Shown one piece after another: positions 12,301 through 25,200 of a stretch of 64,000 bases of DNA. The DNA is taken from the NCBI RefSeq assembly GCF_037042795.1, contig NC_089648.1, positions 52,974,201 through 53,038,200 on the forward strand. Direction: 5' to 3'. Every line of letters begins with the position of its first letter. The first letter of the stretch is position 1. Below the pieces are notes generated by a model. The model worked only from the letters and a program-made list of their open reading frames with translations, was not told the DNA's origin and ran no database searches. The translations under genes were made by a program, and so were the position numbers. The stretch comes from Molothrus aeneus (taxonomy: Eukaryota; Chordata; Aves; Passeriformes; Icteridae).

Positions 12301-15300
12301 GACAGATATTGGCTTTCCACCCTCAGCTTGTCTGGCCTATTCTGTCTCTGAATGCTGAAGCTCACAATGCTTTTTTTCCCCTCCAATTTCAGAAGTGTCA
12401 GACAGGAGACACAGTGCCAGTGAAAAAACTTATACTGATCTCTTGTTAGCTAACTGCGGTGTTTTGTTTCACAGTTACATGTCTGCACAAGCCGTCATTG
12501 TGTCAGTCATAATTACCACCTATTCAGTGGCTCCCTTCAGGTTTCATCACCTTTGCAGTATTAAGCAGCCAGCTGCAGGAAGCAGTCGGCTGCCCTGGAG
12601 CAGCAACCGTCAGCCTCTGGATTTCAGGGTATAATTGCTGCCTGAGTGCAAACAACTCCCTCCTTCCCGCATAAAACACCCAATTCACTCCTTTTTCTTT
12701 TTTTATTTGGCAGAGATCAGAGCCCCATCAAATGCACTTTTTGCCCAGCATAAGAAGACAGATCCTCTCTTCCGCAGGGACAGCACAGCATGGACAGGAT
12801 GGGGATGGTAGCTACATGTCTGTGCCACCATGTGCCACACATGAAAATGTGGCCCAGCACTCCTAATTGGGAAGTGGCTCCAAGTGGCTGTAAACCCCTT
12901 TTTCTCTCTACTGTGAAACAATTGAGCTTACTTCTAGCACGGAAGTCTAACTGCAACAACCTTGATGACCCTCAGATGCGGGAGATTGCTGAGTAAACCT
13001 TTGGCATACACATGTTTAAACTTACTTTTCAAGAGCTATGCTCTTGTGGAAGGACAGGTAGATAAGTCCTCATCTGGGCCAGCTAGGCAGAAAGAAATGG
13101 TAATATGAAACCCTGGAAACTGGGAGGCAGTTTCAGAGCATTCCTGTCAGGCTGCTGCATGGTTTCACATGCCAACTGCCTTTCCTGTCTTGCCATCCTG
13201 TTTACCGTGTTTTATAAATTCAGCTTTGGCTGCATGACCCAGACCAGCAGGCCTGCCAACAATCATGTTGCATTTTGTTAACTGCTTAGGACTTCTGGAC
13301 AGTGTGCTGCTGTGATTGTCACACTCTTTCACTTAAACATATGGCATATGGAGACACAAACTACTCCAGCATGCAGCTTTCCATGATAGATTTTTACATA
13401 TCAATTGCAGATACGATTTGTGGCTGCTGAGATTGGTGTGGTCTAATCCTGGAAGCAGAGAAAATCCTCTACTCTGAGAAATACCTGGCATGCTGGGTTT
13501 CTTTGGCTCAATTAGGAAAGGCAAAGATGCTGTCATACTTTTCGCAATCCGATAGAAATGCTACCAAGCTAGGCTAAGTATGTGTATCATGTTGAAGAGA
13601 GAAGAATGACAATAAAAGCTTGGTGGGAGTAAAAAGTGTTGAGAGGCTAACTGAGGAGAAGAGCTATTTCATTCGTATCAGAAATGAGGAAGAATTTAGG
13701 CAGGCAAAAGTTCTGCCTGATTAACATCCCCATGTAGTGAAGTTTATAACATATTTGTCACTACAACATTTACAAGTGGGAAATTTTCTGAGATGCTTCC
13801 TGCATCTGAGACTTTCTGAGATAACTTTGAGACCAGGTCACCCTAAAAAAACATAAAGCTGTCAAATATTAAAGCTAATATTCAAATAAGCAAACAGAAA
13901 GCATAAACCCCCTCCAAATACCTGCAAACATTCCTCCAAAAATGCACAACCCATCTATGTGCTGCAGGAGATCTCTTAATTTCCTCTCTTCATATAAATT
14001 GATTTTTATTTAGTTTTGAGTCTGAATCAAAGAAAAAGATTCTAAGGGATTTTACATGAGTTTCTTGCCACAAAATTCTGAATTGATGATCAGCATAGAT
14101 CTGGCCTGACAAGAAAGAATAGGATAATGATCACTGTCCCCTTTTTTTGATGAGGCAAAACATAGCTCAAATTTGAGGGAAGGAAAACCTGGAGGAGAAA
14201 CGGGTTCTAATTTCGTAGAGACATACTGCACTCTTCAAACGCACGTATTTTCCACCAGACTTGCTGGATTTGAAAAGATGCAAGAGATACAGCAATAAAA
14301 CTATCCAACTTCAGCAATCTCTTTAATGTAGAAGAGTTAATCATGAATCTTCAAGTAGAATATCTGAGCAGCTGTTACACTTCACCAACTGCTGCTTTCA
14401 CTTGTAATAGTGTTTCATATTGCCAAACTGCATTGTGGTGCATTGGCATGAGGAACATTAGTTTCAGATCCACTGTAAGCTAGGTCATGGGAAATATCTA
14501 AAACTTTTTGGCATTCAAGCTTTTGAAGTGCTGTGATCCACCAGGATGTGTTGTTATAAAAAAAAGAATTATGTCTATAAGTGGTCACTACTGACACACT
14601 TTTCTTCATTTTCCTTGGCCCGTTGATCTACCTTCAGTCCTGAAACTCACTCCTTTCCTCATATTCCTTGCATACTACTGTTGGTTTCTCTCGATTTCTT
14701 TTAAAAGTGCATTAAACCAAATATAGTTTAATTTCTGAATGTTATTTTAAAGAACTGTGCCTGTCTAAATTTACCTCTTCACAGTCAGCTTCTCTTCTGC
14801 CATCCATCCCATGCAAGTGCAGTGTTATTCTATTGTCCCACTTTGCTCCCAATTTGGAACAAGCTATGAGCTTGTTCATGAGTGTTATTTCTCTTCTGAA
14901 GTTAGTGGACTGGAGTTGAAATTGACTCAGTACATTGATAGAAGTGGAATGGACTGGAAAAGAAGAAATTAGTGAACAGCAATTTCTAAGGTGCCCAACT
15001 GATCTAAGAACACTTCATAATTGAAAAGCCTTGAGCTACATATGGATCAGAATCCCAGTTGTGAATAAACTGGAATTGCAGAAAAGCTCAAATCAAGACT
15101 TTGCTATCTGCTCTTTTCTAGAAATACATCAAATCCACTCAATAAAAGAACAAATGCACATAAACCATCTGTAGCTTCTGTCATGGGACAATAGGAAACT
15201 GTTACTGAATGGTTCTAAGGATTCTCTTACCTGGTAGTTAATCAGGAGTACATGAGATATGTACTAAACATTTTATTAGGCATTTTTTATTTTCTTTTAC

Positions 15301-16475
15301 CAAGAGCACTTTTATGAAGTCTAGTCTGGCTCTGTATGAAGAGAAACTGTTTGGAAACAGCTGGTTGTTGATGAGCCAAACCAAACCTGGACACGGTGTG
15401 ATGTGACTGTATTTTTGCTGAAAGCTCACCAGGATGCTATGTCAGACAAATGCGCTCCTACAGTACAGGTGGCAAGGAAGGCTTGGCCATATGGAGAACC
15501 ATTGCTGTTGCTGTCACTGCCAAAAGCTGTGCTAGATGCCCCACAAAACAGAAAGAGAATTTACTGCAGTTGAACAGGTTTGTTAACTCTGTTGGTCATA
15601 AGACAATGAAAGCAGAAATATTTTCCTTCATTAGGAAAAGCAGAAAGAGTGATGTTAGCTAAACAGTGGTCAGTATTAAGTGAATAATGCAGTTATGTAG
15701 GAAAGGAGCTACAGGAAGGCCTTATCAGTACTGCAGCCAAGATAAAGCAAGTATTTGCCACTCTGTCCCCTCTATCTCCTCTGAGCATGTCAGCAGTGAG
15801 ATTGTCCCTATTGTCACTCTTACCATGAGTTATGTGATTCTTTCACTTTTGAACTGGGCTCTGGCCTGTGATGCCCTCTGTGTCACTCACAGTTACGCAG
15901 TAACTGAGTGAATTTGTACCTGCAGACACAGCAATGAAGACAGTGACCTGCCAGCTTTTCAATTCTACCCCCAATCAAAGAGGGATTTATTTCCTGATAG
16001 GAGTGTAAAATAGTTTAAGGCTTCAGATAGTTGCTGGGCATCATCCTGTCTAAATTTAACCACAGACCAAAGACAGCCCAGATAGGCAGAGACACCTCAG
16101 ATATCCCGCACACGATACCATTGCACAGCAGTTAACTTTCATCAGACGGAGAAAAACCATTTTTAAACCTTTCAGAACATGTGGAGGGACTTTCCTGCTC
16201 AGACAAATCTGTCTAGGGAGCTGAAGCAAAGTTGGGATAATCCTCCTCAGAGCCCTTGACTCTGCCATTTCCTCATGCCCATGCTGGTGCCCTGAGAGGA
16301 GGTGGCTTGCCAGGAGCAGGCAAAAATGCCTCATAGCCTCTCCATGTACCTGTGAGGAGTTTTCAGACTGACAGATGTAACCAGCTTATTGCTTAGGCCC
16401 TGACTGAGTGTGTTGGCTTAGCCAAAGTTGGCTGCTGTTCTTCCAAAGAAGTGTTTGCCAATGGCTTACTTGCTA
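9331..16475. other. non-coding DNA, no gene recognised
   Basis: Seven kilobases without a recognised exon or repeat. An acceptor-like tract ends at about 12391 and opens a 79-codon frame (see findings). The overlapping frames near 11100-11630 on both strands carry no domain signature. A-rich and T-rich short runs are scattered through it. Confidence 0.55.
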
Positions 16476-16477
16476 TA

Positions 16478-16670
16478 GCATCTCAAGAGGTCATCTAGAC
16501 TGAACCCACTACACCTAAATTAGCCTTGAAAGGCATTCATGCAGCCTATTCTTAAGTGCCACCAGAAGCAAAGATTTCACATCCCCTTCAGCAATTGATT
16601 TCTCTGCTAACCTCTCTTCACTGTTTCCCAAAGGTATTTTAAAGTGCTTAATCTAAATCCTTAAGCCAAT
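16478..16670 (-). mobile_element. probable decayed CR1 fragment
   Basis: A minus-strand CR1-like layout can be followed: 'ggtcatctagactgaaccc' near the start, a later 'agcaaagatttcacatcccc' block where young copies have the short sequence about stable small words, and a final part around 'cttaatctaaatcc'. Many substitutions and gaps make the ends uncertain. A profile search against bird CR1 subfamilies would settle it. Confidence 0.45.
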
Positions 16671-19600
16671 AACAGCCACATGGACAGGATCCAAAAATAG
16701 CACTGACAATGGGTGTTAACACCAGTTCAGTAACCTTAAGCTCCAGATTGTCTGCATACATCTATTTGATAGTCACACCAGACTGGGCTGGCACCAAGCG
16801 GCAACCTGTAGGCAAAGTTATGCCATGGCTTTCCAGGGGAAGTACAGCTTCCCATCACTCCTATCTATGTTTGCCTAGAAGTTTGTTGGGTGACAGCGTG
16901 GACAGAAAAACTTATCTTCCTACAGCAATCCACACAGGAAGTTCAGGATTGTGTTGCAGCCTAAGGCAATGATAAAGGGATGTCTTGGGCATGCTCTGAG
17001 CCTGCACCAAACAGCAGAAGGAAAAGACCTTTTTTGCCAGGAAGGCTGGCTGCTTTGAGGATAATAGTCCTGAGGAGGGGATGCTGCTTCTGGTGATTGA
17101 ATTAATTCCCCTAGAGCTCATTAGTATGTCTCCACAAGGCATTGCATATGACCATATGGATGGAGACGTTTAGCCATGGCAGTGTTTTCTGAATCAACCA
17201 GGACCAGCCCAGTGGTTTAATGTCAGAAAACTAATTTCCTTGCTAGACATAAACACAATCCAAATCTGGTAAGAATTAACTAGGTGAAGTCTGAGCTCTT
17301 TTCTTCACCTCTATGGCATTTTTCTGTATTTCCCATAGAACGGCTCAAGTGTGGTTCCTCTCCCAAGCCTTTCTGGGCTGGCAGTCATGCAAGAGACTTT
17401 CCAGTGCTTTTCAAGGTTTCCCTCTTCCGTCTATTTGGGAATGTAAGGAAAACAGACTGTCTCAAAATAGACTTCTTCTTTCCACTCTGACCAAAACCAC
17501 TACCTGTTGGGAAGATGGCATTTCCCCCGCCTAGCCTAAGAATGGCTTTCTGCGAAGTCTGCTTTTTCAGTGATTTGGATTCAGCTGGGCTGAAGCACAG
17601 CACAGGGACAATATTTAATTCTTCCTTTCCATTTTCTTTAGCTTTGATTCACTGCAATGTAATTTTGGAAGCTTAATCTAGTTTCATCAGCCATGACTGG
17701 AGCTAGAAAACAGGGCAAGTTATCAGAAGATACAGAAGGAAGATAACTAAAGGAAATTTCATTTGGCACAAATTATCAGGAAATCCTCCCAAAATCAAGC
17801 CGTCAAGGAAATGATGGAAGTACATGATTTCACTAAAAATGAACCCACATGTTTACCACAACATATACAATCATAAATATAAGGCCCCTTTCCATCCTCT
17901 GGAAGTCAGTTTGCTTTTTTTCTGGGGGAACTACAAATATTTTAATGTATCCTGGCTCCTGTCCAATCTTCTGCAGTTGCTGGCAGCCATGTTCTATCAT
18001 TCCTGTCATAAGTTTGACTGTCACAGCAATCTGTGCTTTGATTTTTACTATGTCCAGACCCAAACTCAGCTGTCTGGGGCAGTTCAGGTTCTGCACCCAG
18101 GTCTAAGTGCAGCAGCTGGAACATCTGCCCCAAACAGGTCTTTATAATTTACTACCTATGCCATGGGAGTCCCTGGCAGCTGCCTCTAGAGGAGGGCTGT
18201 GCTCCCAAGGAGCAGTTTGTGCTGCCAGCAGCTTCTGCAGCTAAAGCAGAGGCAGCTCATGCCTGGGGACCCAAAGCAGCGTCGCTGGGGAAGTTGGGGT
18301 GTAAGGTGGCAATTACCGGTAATGTCTGCAACAGGAATGCCTGTGGGCATTGCAAGTGCCTAATGTTTTTCCAGCCCTCAGAGAGCTGAGCGCCCCCATC
18401 CCTCCCCACAGAAGCCAAGGTCACCTTATAGGTGTTTTGTGGGGATCAGGCCCCACAGGCTCTGGCTCCATCTCCAGTTTGTCTGGAGGTGTATAACTTC
18501 TGGCACACCTCACTGCACCTAATTGTTGTCACTATTAGAGCACAGGGACAAATTGCTGACAAAGAGGGCTGCATAAAAATGCACTTGGGTGCAATAGCTG
18601 TGGCAGTATTTCAAACAGCTTCCTATTGTACATCTCTGAGAGAGAGGCAAGCACGTGTGCTTTATAATTGTGCAACCGTATCGCTGAATATGGATAGCAC
18701 TTACAAGTGCCGTGTAACGTGTTGACAACTCTGCACACATAAATATGTATTGCTTTTCAGGCACAACCCAGGCAAAGGGAAAAACTGAGTTTTTATTTTA
18801 GTCTCTTCTGCAATGTCTGAGCTAACTGCTACAAGTTTCCTTTCTAAAGGAAAGTGGGAGTCTTAATGACTTAACAAGCAATTCAAGACAAAGCACCTCA
18901 GATCTCAAAGTTCAGCTCTCTAAAAAAATTCTATCTATGGCTCAGATCCTATCAATTATTCCTTTTTATTATAATTATTATTATTTTTAATTTTTTGTAC
19001 AGCTGTTAGCTCTTGAACTTCCTAGTTTGTTCTCTACCAGTTTTGGGTGACTTTTCAAAATTCAGATCATTCCACAGCAAAAGCTTTAACCATCCTTTAT
19101 ACCAAGATTCCACTTTCTTTTTGACATCAAGACTTTTCTCTTTGATAACTTCAAATGTTTCTTCCTCTCTGCAGTGAGTACTTAATTCTCACCAATGGTT
19201 TTGCTTTTCTATCAAACATAGCAGTAACACCCTGAATGTTTTTCATCTGCTTTGGCCATTGAGTGCTTTCTTTGCCTTTTTTTTCTAAACTTTCTACTGT
19301 ATTTATGTAAAAAACATCACTATTTGTTCAACATTGTTGTGGGGGTTTTTGTTTTCCCTAATTATGTAAAAATACTCTTGCATTTTAAACTCAATTAAAG
19401 CTTCCTTTATGTGTTAGCAGAGCTGCACAACAGAGGTTTTCATCCTGTGCACTGCTTTCGCTGACTGTGAAACAAATAAAAGCCAAGCTTTTGCATTTCA
19501 TAACCTTGAAGTTCTCTGAGTAGTTTCACCTCCAGGGCTGGGTAACTGAATGTTTTCAAGTAGCTTAGAAAAATGGGGGTGGGGGGAGAGGGAAGAGAAG

Positions 19601-21354
19601 GCAGCAGTAAACAAGAATATGATTTCAGATTTTCATGATTTAGACTAAACTGAATAGCAGCAGCAGCAGCAGCAGAAGTAGAGAGAAAGAGAGACTGTAT
19701 ATACATGATGGAATGGTTTTATAATTTAAAATACATACTGTATTAGACTTTCAACATAAAAGGGCTAATGTGCTTCTCATAACATCCCACATTTTGTTAT
19801 TGCTTTTCACCCCATACCAGCACAAATGGTATTTGAGTGCTGACAGGCTGGAGGGAACATGCAGAGACCATGTTATCTTTTGCTGGGGCATAGCTGCAGA
19901 TGTGGTATGTGGCAACTGTGCTCATAGTTCTCTGCATTGCTACACAGCAGTTTCAGGACAGACCTGGGAGCTTTACTGGAGAAGCAAATGCACTAGAATG
20001 GAGGTAGTGACTCATGAGTGGTTATGAGCTGTGCAGCACTGCTAGGATCATGGGGCAGGAAGTATGTTATTGCTCACACTAAATCATCACTGCCCCCTCT
20101 ACACACCCAGGGCATTTTTATTACCACAAGTGACAAAACCTTCCCTGTTTTCCAAATATTCTGAGTCCTCTAAGTTCATTGACTTTTCTCACTGCCCTGA
20201 TTAACTCGGTCTATCAGTACCACGTCAAAAAAAGGTCTATCCCAACTAGAATTACCAGTACTGCTTTCTCTACTGGGCAAGTTTACCTTAAAGGCTGTTC
20301 CTTCAACAGTTGACCTTGGATGACCTTGGCTAGCTTGTGCTGGGGTAGAATTGCAGAAAAATGCACAGAGGAGTTCAATAAGACACAGCTTTTCAGAAAA
20401 AAATTGGGACCTGTTTACCCCCACTATACAAAAACTCCAGCCCAGACATACAGAAAACCCTTGATTTGATATGAGACACATTTCTGCTTATATAGAAGAA
20501 AGGCTGGGGATTAAAAAAAAATAAAATAAAATCAGACTATATTATATAATGAACCCAGGATGTTTTTTAAATATGTCATGTGTTAGGTGTTTCATGGAAT
20601 GTAGGTATTCCTGGTGGGACAACAGCTGTGAGATACTATTTCCAAGGCTTGAATAAACTCATAACATGCCTGTATTTATTGTCTGTGTTAAACAAAACCT
20701 CTTGACACTCATCATTTGATTACAAATCAATTTGATAATGGGTGTCTCCATATATTGAAGTTGGTTGAGTGGGATGGGTATTATTAATCTTGAGTCTACA
20801 AAAGGGACATGGTTTTTCCCCTCTTATATTATGTTCCTACAGCATAGTGCAGTTACATGCATGTAATCTGCAAAATATCCATTTGCAAGCAGAAACTTGA
20901 AGCTGCACAAGGCCATGGACCTCTATCTACAATTTAAAAAAAAAAGCTTACTCTTCAAAAAGCTTGAGAAGTGTGGACACTAGTAGGAAAAACAGTTCTT
21001 TATCCACTGCCATTTCAGATACACACACTGGAATCCACTGGCCAGTGAAAAGTACTCTGTGTAGTCTAGAGTGCATCCCTTACTTTTCTCTAGCACATTT
21101 ATGCACATGAACAAGCATGATTACATTCATTTACAGCTCTGGAACAAGAAGGCACTCTGAGGTTTACAAGATTTGCCTGGTGTGCTGTGGCCAGTCTCCT
21201 CTTTTCTTCATGGTTTCAGCATGCCAAGACACTGAGAGACACAAGGAACTGATTTGACAGTTGGAACTTACATGTGAAAATGGTAGGATGGTAGAATGGG
21301 CCAATCTCCCTCACCAAAGACATCATACTTGTCTTCCTTTTTTAAGTGCCATTG
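16671..21354. other. non-coding DNA, no gene recognised
   Basis: No exon or transposon is recognised apart from a short (AGC)n repeat listed separately. Overlapping frames on both strands around 17800-18150 and 18430-18760 are mutually exclusive shadows with no recognisable domain. Confidence 0.55.
19656..19675. repeat. (AGC)n trinucleotide repeat, about six units
   Basis: Six and two-thirds perfect AGC units are read directly. The minus-strand frame over it encodes a short alanine run, which is a by-product of the repeat and not evidence for a gene. Confidence 0.95.
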
Positions 21355-21595
21355 ACCATGACTTGACAGGAGGAAAAATGAGATTTGGGGACCAGTCTTA
21401 TTTTCACTAATGATCTTGAGACCAAAAGTTAAGGTGTGCTAATGTATTTTGTTGCTGGTATGAGGCTGAGGGGCATTGTGAACACAGATAAGGTTAGAAG
21501 ATAGCATAGAAGAAGCCGAAGACTTTGGTGGTTTGGCAGAAAGAAACAGGGAGCCATTTAGAGTGCAAAAAGCAACAGAGTAAAATTTGTCCATA
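21355..21595 (+). mobile_element. ancient CR1/L3-type LINE, reverse-transcriptase remnant
   Basis: A plus-strand segment at 21389-21403 still translates as GPVLF, and the bases just after it resemble the I-N-D-L-E block of CR1-group reverse transcriptases with a frameshift. Further downstream the order of words around 'gtgtgctaatg', 'aggggcattgtgaacac' and 'agagtgcaaaaagc' follows the non-LTR RT region beyond the catalytic aspartates, which are themselves decayed. Frameshifts and stops break it throughout, so it is a fossil with no coding capacity. Confidence 0.6.
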
Positions 21596-22149
21596 GGAGT
21601 TTTTTGGTTACGAATGACATGGGAAGAAAATCCTCTATGCACTAGAGGTCAACTGTGCACAGTTACTATGAGTATGTGAAATGATTTCTGATAAGGAAGT
21701 GAAAAGTATCAAACAAATTACATCTGCTTTGCATCAATAGGAATCTAAACCAGAGTTAAAACATACATTTTTTAGTATGATAGGACTCTCAAAGACCAGT
21801 CTGTGGGAAGAACCAAGCTATTTTCTGGATCAATTTGTGAAGTTCTTTACATAATGTCCTCGTCCATTACTTCAAGAAATAGGGTCAGTGAGGAAAAAGA
21901 CCCTTTCAACACTTTTTTTCTTTAGTCGTACTACCCTCATCTTTGATCAGAGTTCTTGGCTACATTCCTAATTTGTTGATTAGCTGGTATGTCCTTTTGA
22001 AAAAAACGAATAGAATTTGATTATACCAGCTGTGGCAAAACTATTATTTCTGCAGAAGTAGCTGCATACTTTTCACAGCTGGGATGGACTTTGTAATCAT
22101 TGGCATGGGGTCTAGTTGGAGCCCTGTCACTAGAGACACAATTCTGTGC

Positions 22150-22258
22150 CATGTGCTTTAGAATGACCCTGCTTAAGCAGGGAGGTTGGGCCAGATGACC
22201 CACTGTGGTCCCTTCAAACCCAGCCCATTATGCAATTCTTTGACTCTGCGATTCTGTG
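22150..22258 (+). mobile_element. CR1 LINE 3' end
   Basis: The stretch carries the diagnostic CR1 tail: 'gggaggttgggccagatgac', a 'ggtcccttcaaaccc' block, and a degenerate terminal octamer-type repeat ending 'gcgattctgtgac'. Only about 110 bases of the 3' end are recognisable. It lies about 550 bases from the older remnant at 21355-21595, on the same strand; the two could be one element interrupted by decay or two insertions. Confidence 0.9.
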
Positions 22259-25200
22259 ACATGGCAGTCTGCTGCCCTGTGTCCAGACCACCCCCATTCC
22301 CCAGGCTGCTCTGGCTGGCCCCTGCTCCTTGTGGTGCAGTGGGGCTCTCTCCACTGTCCTGTCCCCAGCCAAGCATAGCCCAGCAGGAATACTCTTGGCT
22401 ATGAGAAACTCAGGTTGCTCTGTCATCTCCAGGATGGATTTTCTAACATAACTGGGATGAGAGCAAGCCTCAGAGGCAAATGGCAAACACAGTGCTAAAT
22501 ATTCTTCCTGTACTAAACCCAGAGAATCTGCCCTGAAACCAATGTCCAGCACCTATATACTAAAGAAAGAAGAAGGAAAAGGAAGACCCTATCACTAAGC
22601 CATACTTCTATAAAATGCTGTGGTACAGCAGCAATGACCTAAGAATTAAGACAGACTAAATAAATAGCTGTCCTTGAATAGTAGGTATTATGCCTGACAT
22701 GTTAAATGGAAAGCACAGTGGTACCCCTGTAAAGGTAAGAGTAGGAAGGATGATTATTATCTTCAAGCCATTTAATCTGTACTTAGTGAACAATGATTAC
22801 AAAGGCTGCCCATTCAGTAATGAGATTCAGACTCCCTTAGTTAATTGATATATTGCATATAACATTGAAAGAGATCATCAGTTCAATGCCACTTTATACT
22901 CTAGTTGTAGCAAGTTAAATAAAGTTTTCTCTGAGCATTCATATGCAGAAAAAAATTGTTTGAATTTGCTTGTAAACTTTCATTGGTGAGGAAACTGGGC
23001 TTGCGGGGTTTTTTGGAAGTGATGGAGTTTTTAAAGACACATTCCTGTTACCCTCTATATCATGACCTACTATGGTGCTGTGGTCTCAAGGTACTTCCCT
23101 GGCAGAAAAAAAAAACCAAACCCCAATCTTGACATATTTTAGTTCTAGGAGGAAGTGCATTAGGAAGAATGAATTCTCAGAATTTCTAGGAACACAGAGC
23201 ATGTAGCAAGAATAAAAAAAATAACCAAAAAAGAGAAAAGACTAACACAAGAGTTTCTTATGTAATCCGTGCTTATTTGCAGGCTGAATATTTATGCTTA
23301 GTTTTTCTCTTCCTGCACATGTGAATGATGAATTTAACATGCACCAAAGCAAAGGTGATTGTGAGTACTCCATGCTAATGGCTATTATTCATGTGCAGAT
23401 GGCAGCTGCAAGATATAGAGGTGATATTATTATTGCCTCACTTTTCCCAACTCCAACTCCAACTCACTTGCACAACTCACTGTGTCTGCAGTACACAAGC
23501 TGAAGTTTATCAAATGGTCCTGCACTCTCTGAAGGAAAGCTATGAATTTGCTGGAGTATGAAGGGGTACCAGAGATAGTTTCTTTTGACTGTAAAAGTAC
23601 AGTCCAATTTAGCTAAACAGCTGCATTTTTTTTTTTGAACTATCTTGTTCTGCTCATCCTGTGCAATAATTGCCCAGAGATGCCATTTACCCCAAGCAGG
23701 CTGTGTCCTGGGAGCTGCCTAGTCCCAGCAGCTGATGTGACGCTGGACACAATGCTGGAGTACATTGTGCCTCGTCCCACTGCTGTGCCTGTTTTTAGTG
23801 TCCTGACAGCACATGGGATGAAAATTTTGACACTCTTCCATGGAGCTGGATGGGACTTTCAGCTGTCTGGGAAGCAGGGAAAGAGCCCCACTTATCAAAA
23901 AGCAGGCTTGGGACAGACTAGAAAGGGAAGGTGCACAAGTGAGTCTGCTCTCATTTGAAGGTAACCCATGGTACTGCATTCCTGGCCTTCCTTTCTCTTT
24001 AGCAAATACCTTTGAAGCTCCCTGGCACCCCTACACATCACTTTTCTGTCCCACACCATCCTCACAATGGGACAGCATCCTACTACTCCCAGGCAATCCA
24101 CTAGCTTCAGGGATGGAGGCTAGTGTAGGAATATTGCTTTGTTAATATGGTGCTGGAGATGGAAATTCACTTCATCTCATCCCTTCACTTGTCCTCTCTG
24201 AAAAACTGCACACTGTAAAAAAATTAAATTAAAAGGAACATGAAGACTGAGAAAAATCAATTACTCCAGATTAGCAAATATTGTTCTAAAGGTACTTAAA
24301 CCTTAGGTCAGCCTCTTTCAGTGCGTGCTTTCCAAAGCTGTTTTCACTTACGTGTCATGACGAGGAATCTAAAACTGCCACCTTAGCAACAGAAAAGGGT
24401 TTAGTGAAGCCACAGTCATCTTTATATTCTTGCTGACAGTGAGTCATTTCATTCAGCTAGATAAAATCCTCAAATTCTGTAAAAGGAACTTTTCTTGTGC
24501 TTCAGACAAGGGAGAAAAATGTCAGGATGTTGTAGTTTCAGGGACAAAATTTTAACAGGGTGAGCTGCATCAAATTTGTCTAAAATCCTGCTCTTCTGGT
24601 CCTCAGTCCTTTCCAGAAATTAAACCCAAATATAACCTTTCCACCCCTACCCAGGCTTTAAAATTATTCTGTTAATATTTTTAGCATGAATTTTCAATTC
24701 CTTCCTGTTTCCAGAAAAGCAGGCAGAGTTAATGAATTTCTCCATCTCCTGTGGAAAAAGCTGTCAGATATTAAGTCATGTATCTCATATTGTCTGGAAT
24801 TTCAGGTGCTCAGTGATCTCACAGCCCCATGTGCTAAATGTATGAAGACACAACAGAGACTGCTAAGGAGAGCTCATTTTCTCCACCTCACGAGCTGTGA
24901 CTTCCTTACTCACAAGATACTATAAAAGGACTTCTAATATAAATAATGCATCATCCTAAACTGAAATATAATCAGCAGAAATTAATTTGAATATTAATGC
25001 ATGAGACGTGTATGTTCATCTCTATTAGCTGTCTGCACCTCTCCCATTTTGCTGAGATCTCTGGCCCATACATTCCCTTGCAGCACAGAATGGGAGGGCC
25101 ATCAGGGGTGTATTATTGTGGTCACACTAGTCTTAATCTCAATACATACACAACCCCTGAGGAGTTATACTGGAGAACATTGAATCTGGATATTGTCCTC

